Of a stretch of DNA of 64,000 bases, positions 1-8,282 are shown piece by piece; position 1 is the stretch's first letter, and each line of letters starts with the position of its first letter. The notes beneath the pieces are model-generated. The model ran no database searches. It worked only from the letters and a program-made list of their open reading frames with translations, and was not told the DNA's origin. This DNA is from Streptomyces brevispora (GTDB taxonomy: Bacteria; Actinomycetota; Actinomycetes; Streptomycetales; Streptomycetaceae). A program made the translations under genes and the position numbers. The stretch is from contig NZ_VIWW01000001.1 in the NCBI RefSeq assembly GCF_007829885.1, forward strand, positions 2,914,001 through 2,978,000. The letters are read 5' to 3'.

Positions 1-204
1 GCAGTGCGACAGCCCGGTCCGGAGTGACACGATCCTGTCAGCACCAACCGGGGGGCCACGGGGGAATCACGGGGGTGCACGGGGGGCGGGGGAAGACCCG
101 GCTGCTGCGGTGCCGCTCACGGCGGTACGGCGGCAGCCAGGTCATCGCCGGTCCGCGCGCAGGCGCCGGCAGTGCTGTCGGCCGGACGGCAGGGGGTGGA
201 ACCG

Positions 205-864
205 ATGCAGGAGTTCCTGACGGCGACGTTGTCCTTCCCAGCCGTTCTGTTCGCCGCGGCGCTGGTCGTCGTGATCGCCTTCTGGCTGCTCGTCCTGGTC
301 GGCGCGGCCGACCACCACTCCTTCGACACGGACCTCGACACCGACCTGGCCGGGGTCGGCGGTGTGCCGGTCTCCGTGTCTGTGTCCGTCATGGTGGCCA
401 TCGCCTGGTTCACCTCGCTGACCGGTTCGGTCCTGCTGCACCGCAGTACCACCACCGGCACCACCCGGGCCGCGCTCGCCTTCGGCATCCTCGCCGGCGC
501 GCTGCTGATCGCCTGGGCCGTGGTGCGGGTACTGGTGCACCACTACCGCCGCTTCTTCCCGGACCAGCCGCCGCCATCCCGCCAGGACTTCCTGGGCCGG
601 GTCTGCACGGTCCGTACCGGCACGGTCGGTTCGGACTTCGGCCAGGCCGAGGTCGCCGCGGCCGACGGGTCCACCGCGATCGTCCAGGTGCGGCAGTTGC
701 GGCCGGACGACACGGAGCTCACCGCGGGGAGTTCGGGACTGCTGTACGCGTACGACGACGAGGGCGAGTTCTTCTGGGTGTCGCCGTACGACAGGGCGCT
801 CGACCCGGGACCGCCGAAGCCGCCGCCCACGCAACGGCGTGCGGCTCCCGGCCACACCGCCTGA
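205..864 (+). CDS. YqiJ/NfeD-like OB-fold membrane protein, flotillin partner
   Basis: Integral membrane protein of 219 residues. It has three hydrophobic segments (about residues 8-32, 52-72 and 84-105), and after residue 120 a soluble C-terminal domain that looks like the OB-fold of YqiJ/NfeD proteins (conserved GRVCTVRTG start, beta-rich). I chose the ATG at 205 rather than the in-frame ATG at 172 because it starts just before the first hydrophobic segment and follows a purine-rich GGGGTGG. Members of this family are encoded beside flotillins and are thought to act with them in membrane microdomains. The next gene, 151 nt downstream, is a flotillin, which supports the call. The family is inferred from topology and context rather than a strict motif. 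Confidence 0.75.
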   Translation: MQEFLTATLSFPAVLFAAALVVVIAFWLLVLVGAADHHSFDTDLDTDLAGVGGVPVSVSVSVMVAIAWFTSLTGSVLLHRSTTTGTTRAALAFGILAGALLIAWAVVRVLVHHYRRFFPDQPPPSRQDFLGRVCTVRTGTVGSDFGQAEVAAADGSTAIVQVRQLRPDDTELTAGSSGLLYAYDDEGEFFWVSPYDRALDPGPPKPPPTQRRAAPGHTA

Positions 865-1015
865 GCCCCGCGGCCCAGCCGCACCACAACCGCACCGCCG
901 CGCGCGGCACCGGTCCGCACCGCCCCGCCCCGCCCGGCTACGGCGTGGCGCCCGGACGGGGCGCCGTGCCCCCTGAACCTCTCATTTTCCGTACCACCAG
1001 CCGCCAAGGACTGTC

Positions 1016-3130
1016 ATGGAAGCCATCTCCTTGGGCCTCGGCCTGCTCATCGCCGTGGTCCTGCTCATCGCGATCGCCCTGCTTGTGATCGTCACCCGGC
1101 TCTTCCGCAAGGTGGAGCAGGGCAAGGCCCTGATCATCTCCAAGACCAAGAAGGTCGATGTGACCTTCACCGGTGCCGTCGTCCTGCCGGTGCTGCACAA
1201 GGCCGAGTCCATGGACATCTCGGTGAAGACCATCGAGATCCGGCGCACCGGGCGCGAGGGCCTGATCTGCCAGGACAACATCCGCGCCGACATCCACATC
1301 ACGTTCTTCGTACGGGTCAACAAGACCGTCGAGGACGTCATCAAGGTCGCCCAGGCCATCGGGACGGAACGGGCCAGCGACAAGGTCGCGATCCAGGAGT
1401 TCTTCGCCGCGAAGTTCTCCGAGGCGCTGAAGACCGTCGGCAAGCAGCTGGACTTCGTCGATCTGTACACCAAGCGCGAGGAGTTCCGGGACCGGATCAT
1501 CCGCGTCATCGGCACCGATCTGAACGGCTACCACCTCGACGACGCCGCGATCGACTTCCTCGAGCAGACGCCGATGGTGCAGCTGGACGGCGCCAACATC
1601 CTTGACGCACAGGGCATTCGGAAGATCACCGAGCTGACCGCGATCGAGCACGTGCGGACCAACGAGTTCCAGCGCACCGAGCAGAAGGAGATCACCCGGC
1701 AGGACGTCGACGCGCGGGAGACCATCCTGGAGCTGGAACGCCGCCAGGCCGAGGCCGAGATCAAGCAGCGCCGCGAGGTCGAGACGCTGCGGGCCCGTGA
1801 GGAGGCGGTGACCGCCCGGGTCCAGGAGGAGGAACGCCTCGGTGCGCAGAGCGCGTTCATCCGGACCGAGGAGCAGCTCGGCATCCAGCGGGAGAACCAG
1901 GCGCGGGAGATCGCCGTCGCGCAGAAGAACCGTGAGCGTGTCATCGCGGTGGAGAACGAGCGCATCGAGAAGGACCGGATGATCGAGGTCATCGGGCGCG
2001 AGCGGCAGACCGAGCTCAACCGGATCGCCGCGACGAAGGAGGTCGAGGCCGAGCGCCGCGAGGTCGCCGATGTGATCCGGGAGCGGATCGCGGTGGACCG
2101 TACGGTCGCCGAGCAGGAGGAGTCCATCAAGACGCTGCGGTCGGTCGAGGAGTCCGAGCGCACCCGCAAGTCGGTGATCATCGCCGCCGAGGCGGAGGCC
2201 CAGGAACTGTTGGTCAAGGACATCAAGGCCGCGGAGGCCGCCGAGGCCTCGGCAGTCCACCGGGCGGCCGAGCAGCTGACGCTCGCCGAGGCCCGGCTGA
2301 AGACCGCGGACCTGGACGCCCGCGCGAAGCTGCGGCTCGCCGAGGGCGTCCAGGCGGAGTCGGCCGCGGCCGGCCTCGCGGAGATACAGGTGCGGGACGC
2401 GGCGGCCGAGGTCATCGAGAAGACCGGCCTGGCCGAGGCCGAGGCCACGTCCGCCCGGCTCAGGGCCGAGGCGGAGGGCTCCAGGCTCAAGGCGCTGGCG
2501 GCGGCGGAGGGTACGCAGGCCCAGGCGACGGCCGACGCGGCGGTGATCGGCGAGATGCTGAAGGCCGAGGCGGCGGGGCTCACGGAGAAGGCGGCCGCGA
2601 TGGCGGCGCTGGACGACGCCTCGCGCGGCCACGAGGAGTACCGGCTGCGGCTGGCGGCGGAGAAGGAGATCCGGCTCGCCGGGCTGGATGTGCAGCGGCA
2701 GGTCGCCGAGGCGCAGGCGACGATCGTGTCCGCGGGGCTGGAGAACGCCGACATCGACATCGTCGGCGGGGAGTCGGTCTTCTTCGACCGGCTGGTCTCG
2801 TCCATCTCCATGGGCAAGAGCCTCGACGGCTTCGTCGAGAGCTCGGACACGGCGAAGGCGCTCGCGGGGCCGTGGCTGAACGGCACGTCGTCGTTCACGG
2901 ACGATCTGACGCGGGTGCTGGGGTCGCTGTCGTCGGGTGATGTGCAGAACCTGACGGTGTCGGCGCTGCTGACGCGGATGATGGGCACGCCGGGGATGGG
3001 CGGAGCGGGAGCGGACCAGGTCCGCAAGCTCCTGGACCACGCGCGTGCGCTGGGCCTCGCGGACCTGCGCCTGAACGAGGTCCCGGTCGCGTCGCCGGTC
3101 CCGGCCCGCAACGGTACGCCGGTGGCGTAG
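1016..3130 (+). CDS. Flotillin (SPFH/band 7, YqiK-type)
   Basis: 704 residues. One N-terminal membrane segment (about 5-28) is followed by an SPFH/PHB domain (about 30-230), then a very long Glu/Ala/Arg-rich coiled coil (about 230-560) and a C-terminal flotillin-type region rich in Gly and Ala. The architecture matches bacterial YqiK/FloT flotillins, which oligomerise on the inner leaflet and organise membrane microdomains. Translation starts at the ATG at 1016, immediately before the membrane anchor. It follows the OB-fold partner gene and precedes the giant ATPase gene on the same strand, with only a hairpin-bearing gap before the latter. Base composition is typical of the window. Confidence 0.92.
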   Translation: MEAISLGLGLLIAVVLLIAIALLVIVTRLFRKVEQGKALIISKTKKVDVTFTGAVVLPVLHKAESMDISVKTIEIRRTGREGLICQDNIRADIHITFFVRVNKTVEDVIKVAQAIGTERASDKVAIQEFFAAKFSEALKTVGKQLDFVDLYTKREEFRDRIIRVIGTDLNGYHLDDAAIDFLEQTPMVQLDGANILDAQGIRKITELTAIEHVRTNEFQRTEQKEITRQDVDARETILELERRQAEAEIKQRREVETLRAREEAVTARVQEEERLGAQSAFIRTEEQLGIQRENQAREIAVAQKNRERVIAVENERIEKDRMIEVIGRERQTELNRIAATKEVEAERREVADVIRERIAVDRTVAEQEESIKTLRSVEESERTRKSVIIAAEAEAQELLVKDIKAAEAAEASAVHRAAEQLTLAEARLKTADLDARAKLRLAEGVQAESAAAGLAEIQVRDAAAEVIEKTGLAEAEATSARLRAEAEGSRLKALAAAEGTQAQATADAAVIGEMLKAEAAGLTEKAAAMAALDDASRGHEEYRLRLAAEKEIRLAGLDVQRQVAEAQATIVSAGLENADIDIVGGESVFFDRLVSSISMGKSLDGFVESSDTAKALAGPWLNGTSSFTDDLTRVLGSLSSGDVQNLTVSALLTRMMGTPGMGGAGADQVRKLLDHARALGLADLRLNEVPVASPVPARNGTPVA

Positions 3131-3169
3131 CCGGGTGCGTCGCCCGGGGCCCCTCCGGAGCGACGCCGT

Positions 3170-3232
3170 GTCCTCGAACGCCGGACGGGCCGGGGTGGTC
3201 GGCCAGGTCAAGCCCGTCCGGCGCTTGAGGAC
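3170..3232. terminator. Large imperfect hairpin between flotillin and ATPase genes
   Basis: Two 21-nt arms, starting GTCCTCGAACGCCGGACGGG at 3170 and ending GCTTGAGGAC at 3232, pair with two mismatches around a 21-nt loop. Closely similar hairpins (GCCCGTCCGGCG...GAGGAC) are very common between Streptomyces genes and are usually read as terminators or REP-like repeats. No T-tract follows, so it may attenuate or stabilise mRNA rather than stop transcription. Confidence 0.7.
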
Positions 3233-3297
3233 GGACGCCGGCCACCGCGCCCCACCCCACCCCCACAGATCCGCCCTCCCGTAAGGAGCCGCACCGC

Positions 3298-6200
3298 ATG
3301 GACACCGGAACCCCGCCGCCCCCGGGCGGCCCCGTGGAGGCCGGGGCCTACGACGTGCTGCGCCGCCGGCTCGGTACCCAGGCCGCGGAGCTCACCCGCC
3401 GGGCCGAGGCGCTCAACTCCCGCCGCACCGAGGAGTTCGGCTCCACCGGCCTGCGGCTGCTCGGCAGCGAGCAGATCCGTACCGGGCAGCCCTCCGTCCC
3501 CCGCGACCTCGTCGCGATCGGCGGCCATCTGCTGTTCGGCTTCGAGCGGGGTCCGGGGCGGCGCGACGAGCCCGCCGTGGACGACGTACTCGCGCTGTAC
3601 GGCGCCGATCTGGCCCCCGGCACCGACCCCCTCCTCACCGACGAGGCGTTCGTACGCGAGTTCGACGGGCTGCACCGCTACTACCGGGACGCCCGGCTGC
3701 TGCGGCTGCGCCGTACCGACGGGCGGCTCCTGGCCGTGTTCCGGACCGGTGAGAGCGCCGAGGACATCCGCGTCCTGCGCTGGGCCCTCGATGCCGACGG
3801 ATCGCCCGGCGCGTTCCTCGACGCCCGCGGCGAACGCGATCACGTGTTCCCGCCGTCGCACGACTTCACCTGGACCGTCGCCGGACGCGAGGCCCACGTC
3901 CCCGGCCGGCACCCGCACATCGCCATCGGCGGGACAGGCGACGGAAGTGACGCGCGGCTGTTCGTCGACACCCTCGACGGCAGCCTCACCGTCAAGACCG
4001 TCAACGACACGGACACCCCGGACGGCATCTACCGGGAGCCGGTCACCGAACCCCTCCAGTCACTCGCCGACGCCGAGGTGGAGTACGCGGAGCTCGGCCC
4101 GCTGGTCCTGCTGCGCATCCGCCCGTACAAGGAGGAGTCGGCCCGCCACCTCGTCTTCAACTCGCTGCTGGGCACCGTGCTGCGGCTGGACGGCATCGGG
4201 CCCGCCTGCCACCGGCTCCCCGAGGACCAGGGGATCATCTTTCCCGGCGGCTTCTATCTGACCACCGGGACCGCCAAGACCTTCGACATCGCGCAGCCGC
4301 TCACCGACCCCGCCTTCGAGGGCGCCGTCCGCTCCCCCAACGGCGAGGACGTGCTCTACGCGTTCCGTTCCCGGGACGACGGCCGCAGCCTGCTGCTCCC
4401 CTACAACGTGATCCGCCAGGAGGTCGCCACCCCGCTCCAGGGCCGTGGCCACGCCCTGCTCGACGACGGCACGCTCGTACTCCTGCGGGACCCGGTGGAG
4501 GGCCCGGACGCCGGACCGGCCCGGGTGCACCCGTTGCAGCGCTGGCAGACGCCGTACGTCTGCGACACCTACGCCGCGTCCCACCCCGCCGGTACCGGAC
4601 CGCTGGCCCGGATCGGCAACGCCGACCTGGTGCGCGGCATCTCCGACTGCCTCGCGCTCGCGCACAGCGCCGCCGAAACCACCCCGACCGGCGCCGTGTA
4701 CGCGCGGCTGGTGGCGGACTGCGCCCGCGCCACCGACCGCTACCACTGGCTGGACGAAAGCGAACTCGGTTCTCTCGCCGAGCCGTTGACCGCTCTTCGG
4801 AACACCGCGCAACAGGTCCTCTCGGAGTTCGAGGGCGTCCAGGAACTGACCCGGCAGGCCGCCGACGCGCTCACCGAGAGCGCGGACCGGATCACCGCCC
4901 TGGTGCGCCGGGTCCGCGGCGAAGCCCCGCAGTCCGCCACCGACTGGGTCACTCGGCTCACCGAGCTCCGCAACGCGCACGGCCGTCTGGCCACGCTCGG
5001 CGAGATGCGGTACGCGGACACCGAGCGGATCGCCGAGCTCACCGCCGCCACCACCGAAGACCTCACCGCCGCAGGCCGGCGCGCGGTCGCGTTCCTGGCC
5101 AGGGACGACGCGTTCGCCGGCTACCACCGGGACATCGCCCGCCTGACCGAGGAGGCGTCCGCGCTCGCCACCGTCACCGACGCCGCCGCGCTCGGCGACC
5201 GGCTGGCGGGGATGACGGACGGGCTGAGCACGGTCACGGACGTCGTGACCGGGCTCGACATCGGCGACGGCGTGGTCCGTACGTCGATCCTGGAGCGGAT
5301 CGCCGAGGTGCTCGGCGGGGTGAACCGGGCCCGTGCCGGCCTCGATGCCCGCCGCCGCGAACTCCTCGACCACGAGGGCCGGGCCGAGTTCGCCGCCGAG
5401 TTCGCCCTGCTGGGGCAGGCGGTGACGGGCGCGCTGGCCGCCGCCACCACCCCCGACGTCTGCGACGAGCAGCTGGCCCGGCTGCTGCTCCAACTGGAGA
5501 ACCTGGAGGCGCGGTTCGCCGAGTTCGACGACTTCCTGACCGTGCTGGGCGAGCGGCGAACGGAGGTGTACGAGGCGTTCTCCGCCCGCAGGCAGACCCT
5601 TCAGGACGCCCTCGCCCGCCGGACCGAACGCCTCGCCCAGTCCGCCGCCCGGGTGCTGGACACGGTCTCCCGCCGCAGCGCCGCACTGCCCGACACGGAC
5701 GCCGTCCACACCTACTTCGCCTCCGACCCGATGGTCGCCAAGATCCGCCGCACCGCGGACGAGCTGCGCGAACTCGGCGACACGGTACGGGCCGAGGAGC
5801 TGGACGGGCAGCTGCTCGCGGCCCGTCAGGAGGCCGGCCGGGCGCTGCGCGACCGCAGCGAGCTGTACGCGGACGGCGGGGCCACCATCCGGCTGGGCCG
5901 CCACCGGTTCGCGGTGAACACCCAGCCGTTCGATCTGACCCTGGTCCCGCAGGGGGACGGGCTCGCGTTCGCCGTCACCGGGACCGACTACCGGATGCCG
6001 GTCACCGACCCGGCGTTCGGTGAGACCCGCCCGTACTGGAACCAGCAACTGCCCTCCGAGTCCCTTGCCGTCTACCGCGGCGAGCACCTGGCCGCCCGGC
6101 TCCTCGCCGAGCGGGGAGCGGACCGGCTGGCCACCCTGGATCCTGCCGAACTCGCCTCCCTCGTACGGGAGTCCGCCGCCTCGGCGTACGACGAGGGGTA

Positions 6201-8253
6201 TCAGCGCGGTGTCCACGACGAGGACGCCACCGCGATCCTGACCGTGCTGCTGCGGCTGCACGCCGGGGCCGGGCTGCTGCGCTGCCCGCCCGCCGTCCGG
6301 GCTGCCGCCCAGCTCTTCTGGGCGCACCGGACGGACGAGGCCCGCCGGACCTCCTGGACGCGCCGGGCCCGCTCGCTGGCCCGCGCCCGCGACACCTTCG
6401 GGCTCGCCCCGGCCGTCGCCGCCCTCCAGGAGGAGTGGGCCGAAGCCATCGCGGACGAGGACTCGGGCGAGAGCTCCCGGGCCGTCGCCTCGTACCTCTT
6501 CGAGGAGCTGACGAGCGGCCCCGAGGGGTTCGTCACCAGTGCGTCGGTCCGCACCTTCCTGGACAAGTTCCGCCGCACCACCGGCACTTCGGCGTACGAC
6601 GAGGATCTCGCCGCCCTCCTCGACGACCTGCCGGCCCGCCGCCAGCTCGTCGAGGGGTGGCTCACCTCGTACTCCCGCGCGAGCGGATCGGACCTCGACG
6701 CGGGCGATCTCGCGGAGGCCGTCGCCGTGGAGCTCTGCCCGGAACCGGCCGTCTCCCGGTACGAGGGCGAGGCGCCGCTCACCGCGACCGTGGACGGTCT
6801 CCTCGGCGTCCACCCGCGCATCGACCGGGGCCGGCTGGTCCTGCGGATCGACGAACTCCTCTCCCGCACCGAGGAGTTCCGTGCCGTGACCGTGCCCGGT
6901 TTCCGCGCCTACCAGCGCCTGCGCACCGCGCTGGCCGCCGCCGAGCGCACCAGGCTGCGGCTGGACGACCACCGGCCGCGCGTGATGTCGGCGTTCGTCC
7001 GCAACCGGCTGCTCGACGAGGTGTACCTGCCGCTGATCGGCGACAGCCTCGCCAAGCAGCTCGGCACCGCCGACGCCGACCGGCGCACCGACTCGCAGGG
7101 CCTGCTGCTGCTCGTGTCGCCGCCCGGCTACGGCAAGACGACGCTCATGGAGTACGTCGCCGACCGGCTCGGCCTGGTTCTCGTCAAGATCAGCGGACCC
7201 AACCTCGGCCACGACGTGACCTCGCTGGACCCCGCGCAGGCCCGCAGCGCGACCGCGCGCCAGGAGGTCGAGAAGATCAACTTCGCGCTGGAGGCGGGCA
7301 ACAACACCCTCCTCTACCTCGACGACATCCAGCACACCTCACCGGAACTGCTCCAGAAGTTCATCCCCCTCTGCGACGCCACCCGCCGCATCGAGGGGGT
7401 GCGGGACGGCGAGCCGCGCAGCTACGACCTGCGGGGCAAGCGGTTCGCGGTGTGCATGGCGGGCAACCCCTACACCGAGTCCGGGGAGCAGTTCCGGATT
7501 CCCGACATGCTCGCCAACCGGGCCGACGTCTGGAACCTCGGCGAGGTGCTGAGCGGCCGGGAGGACGTGTTCGCGCTGAGCTTCGTGGAGAACGCGCTGA
7601 CCGCCAACCCGGTGCTGGCCCCGCTCGCCGGACGCTCCCGCGACGACCTCACGCTGCTGCTGCGGCTGGCCGCAGGCACCGAACCCGCGTCCGGTGCGAA
7701 CCGGCTGGAGCACCCGTACACGCCCGCCGAGGTGGAACGCATCGTCGCGGTGCTGCGTCATCTGCTCACCGCCCGCGACACCGTTCTCGCGGTCAACGCC
7801 GCGTACATCGCCTCGGCGGCGCAGACGGACGCGACGCGCACCGAACCGCCGTTCCGACTGCAGGGCTCGTACCGCAACATGAACCGAATCGCCGAGCGGA
7901 TCGTGCCTGTGATGAACGACGCCGAACTGTCCGACGTCATCGACGACCACTACGCGGGCGAGGCCCAGACGCTCACCACGGGCGCGGAGGCCGCCCTGCT
8001 GAAGCTCGCCGCGCTGCGCGGAACGCTCGACCCGGAGCGGGCCGCGCGCTGGTCAGCCGTCACCGCCGCCTACGTCCGCACCCAGGCACTCGGCGGACCG
8101 GACGGCGACCCCATGACCCGTGCGGTGGCCGCGCTCGGCCTCCTCGCGGACCGGATCGCGGCGGTCGAATCGGCGATCGGCCGGGCGGCGGACCCCCGCC
8201 GGCTCCTCGCCCGGCCCCCGTCCGGGACCCCGGGGGCACCGGAGGACCACTGA
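3298..8253 (+). CDS. Giant DUF3686-type AAA ATPase ('DNA repair ATPase')
   Basis: 1651 residues. Roughly residues 1-550 form a beta-rich domain of the kind found in DUF3686 'DNA repair ATPases'. A long helical, coiled-coil-rich middle follows (about 550-1000). The C-terminal AAA+ module has a Walker A motif PPGYGKTT (about residue 1277), Walker B LLYLDDIQ (about 1338) and a sensor-like MAGNPYTESGEQF (about 1385), resembling MoxR/dynein-like ATPases. The 'DNA repair' label is inherited annotation. The sequence itself shows only an ATPase with a large partner-binding region. Its position between a flotillin and a two-RCK channel gene, 30 nt from the latter, argues for a membrane-linked role. 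Confidence 0.85.
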   Translation: MDTGTPPPPGGPVEAGAYDVLRRRLGTQAAELTRRAEALNSRRTEEFGSTGLRLLGSEQIRTGQPSVPRDLVAIGGHLLFGFERGPGRRDEPAVDDVLALYGADLAPGTDPLLTDEAFVREFDGLHRYYRDARLLRLRRTDGRLLAVFRTGESAEDIRVLRWALDADGSPGAFLDARGERDHVFPPSHDFTWTVAGREAHVPGRHPHIAIGGTGDGSDARLFVDTLDGSLTVKTVNDTDTPDGIYREPVTEPLQSLADAEVEYAELGPLVLLRIRPYKEESARHLVFNSLLGTVLRLDGIGPACHRLPEDQGIIFPGGFYLTTGTAKTFDIAQPLTDPAFEGAVRSPNGEDVLYAFRSRDDGRSLLLPYNVIRQEVATPLQGRGHALLDDGTLVLLRDPVEGPDAGPARVHPLQRWQTPYVCDTYAASHPAGTGPLARIGNADLVRGISDCLALAHSAAETTPTGAVYARLVADCARATDRYHWLDESELGSLAEPLTALRNTAQQVLSEFEGVQELTRQAADALTESADRITALVRRVRGEAPQSATDWVTRLTELRNAHGRLATLGEMRYADTERIAELTAATTEDLTAAGRRAVAFLARDDAFAGYHRDIARLTEEASALATVTDAAALGDRLAGMTDGLSTVTDVVTGLDIGDGVVRTSILERIAEVLGGVNRARAGLDARRRELLDHEGRAEFAAEFALLGQAVTGALAAATTPDVCDEQLARLLLQLENLEARFAEFDDFLTVLGERRTEVYEAFSARRQTLQDALARRTERLAQSAARVLDTVSRRSAALPDTDAVHTYFASDPMVAKIRRTADELRELGDTVRAEELDGQLLAARQEAGRALRDRSELYADGGATIRLGRHRFAVNTQPFDLTLVPQGDGLAFAVTGTDYRMPVTDPAFGETRPYWNQQLPSESLAVYRGEHLAARLLAERGADRLATLDPAELASLVRESAASAYDEGYQRGVHDEDATAILTVLLRLHAGAGLLRCPPAVRAAAQLFWAHRTDEARRTSWTRRARSLARARDTFGLAPAVAALQEEWAEAIADEDSGESSRAVASYLFEELTSGPEGFVTSASVRTFLDKFRRTTGTSAYDEDLAALLDDLPARRQLVEGWLTSYSRASGSDLDAGDLAEAVAVELCPEPAVSRYEGEAPLTATVDGLLGVHPRIDRGRLVLRIDELLSRTEEFRAVTVPGFRAYQRLRTALAAAERTRLRLDDHRPRVMSAFVRNRLLDEVYLPLIGDSLAKQLGTADADRRTDSQGLLLLVSPPGYGKTTLMEYVADRLGLVLVKISGPNLGHDVTSLDPAQARSATARQEVEKINFALEAGNNTLLYLDDIQHTSPELLQKFIPLCDATRRIEGVRDGEPRSYDLRGKRFAVCMAGNPYTESGEQFRIPDMLANRADVWNLGEVLSGREDVFALSFVENALTANPVLAPLAGRSRDDLTLLLRLAAGTEPASGANRLEHPYTPAEVERIVAVLRHLLTARDTVLAVNAAYIASAAQTDATRTEPPFRLQGSYRNMNRIAERIVPVMNDAELSDVIDDHYAGEAQTLTTGAEAALLKLAALRGTLDPERAARWSAVTAAYVRTQALGGPDGDPMTRAVAALGLLADRIAAVESAIGRAADPRRLLARPPSGTPGAPEDH

Positions 8254-8282
8254 CCGCGACGACCACCGGAACGGAGCAGGGC

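Noticed and set aside
938..3211. Long minus-strand frame opposite the flotillin gene
   Set aside because: Leu/Arg/Gly/Asp-rich shadow of a GC-rich coding strand, without ribosome site or family pattern. The + strand flotillin explains the DNA.
4060..7335. 1091-codon minus-strand frame inside the ATPase gene
   Set aside because: Low-complexity, and mirrors the codon bias of the ATPase gene. The Walker motifs are on the + strand.
6435..8282. N-terminal extension of the channel-like protein into the ATPase gene
   Set aside because: The frame is open by codon bias only. The ATG at 8283 with GGAGCAGGG is the natural start.
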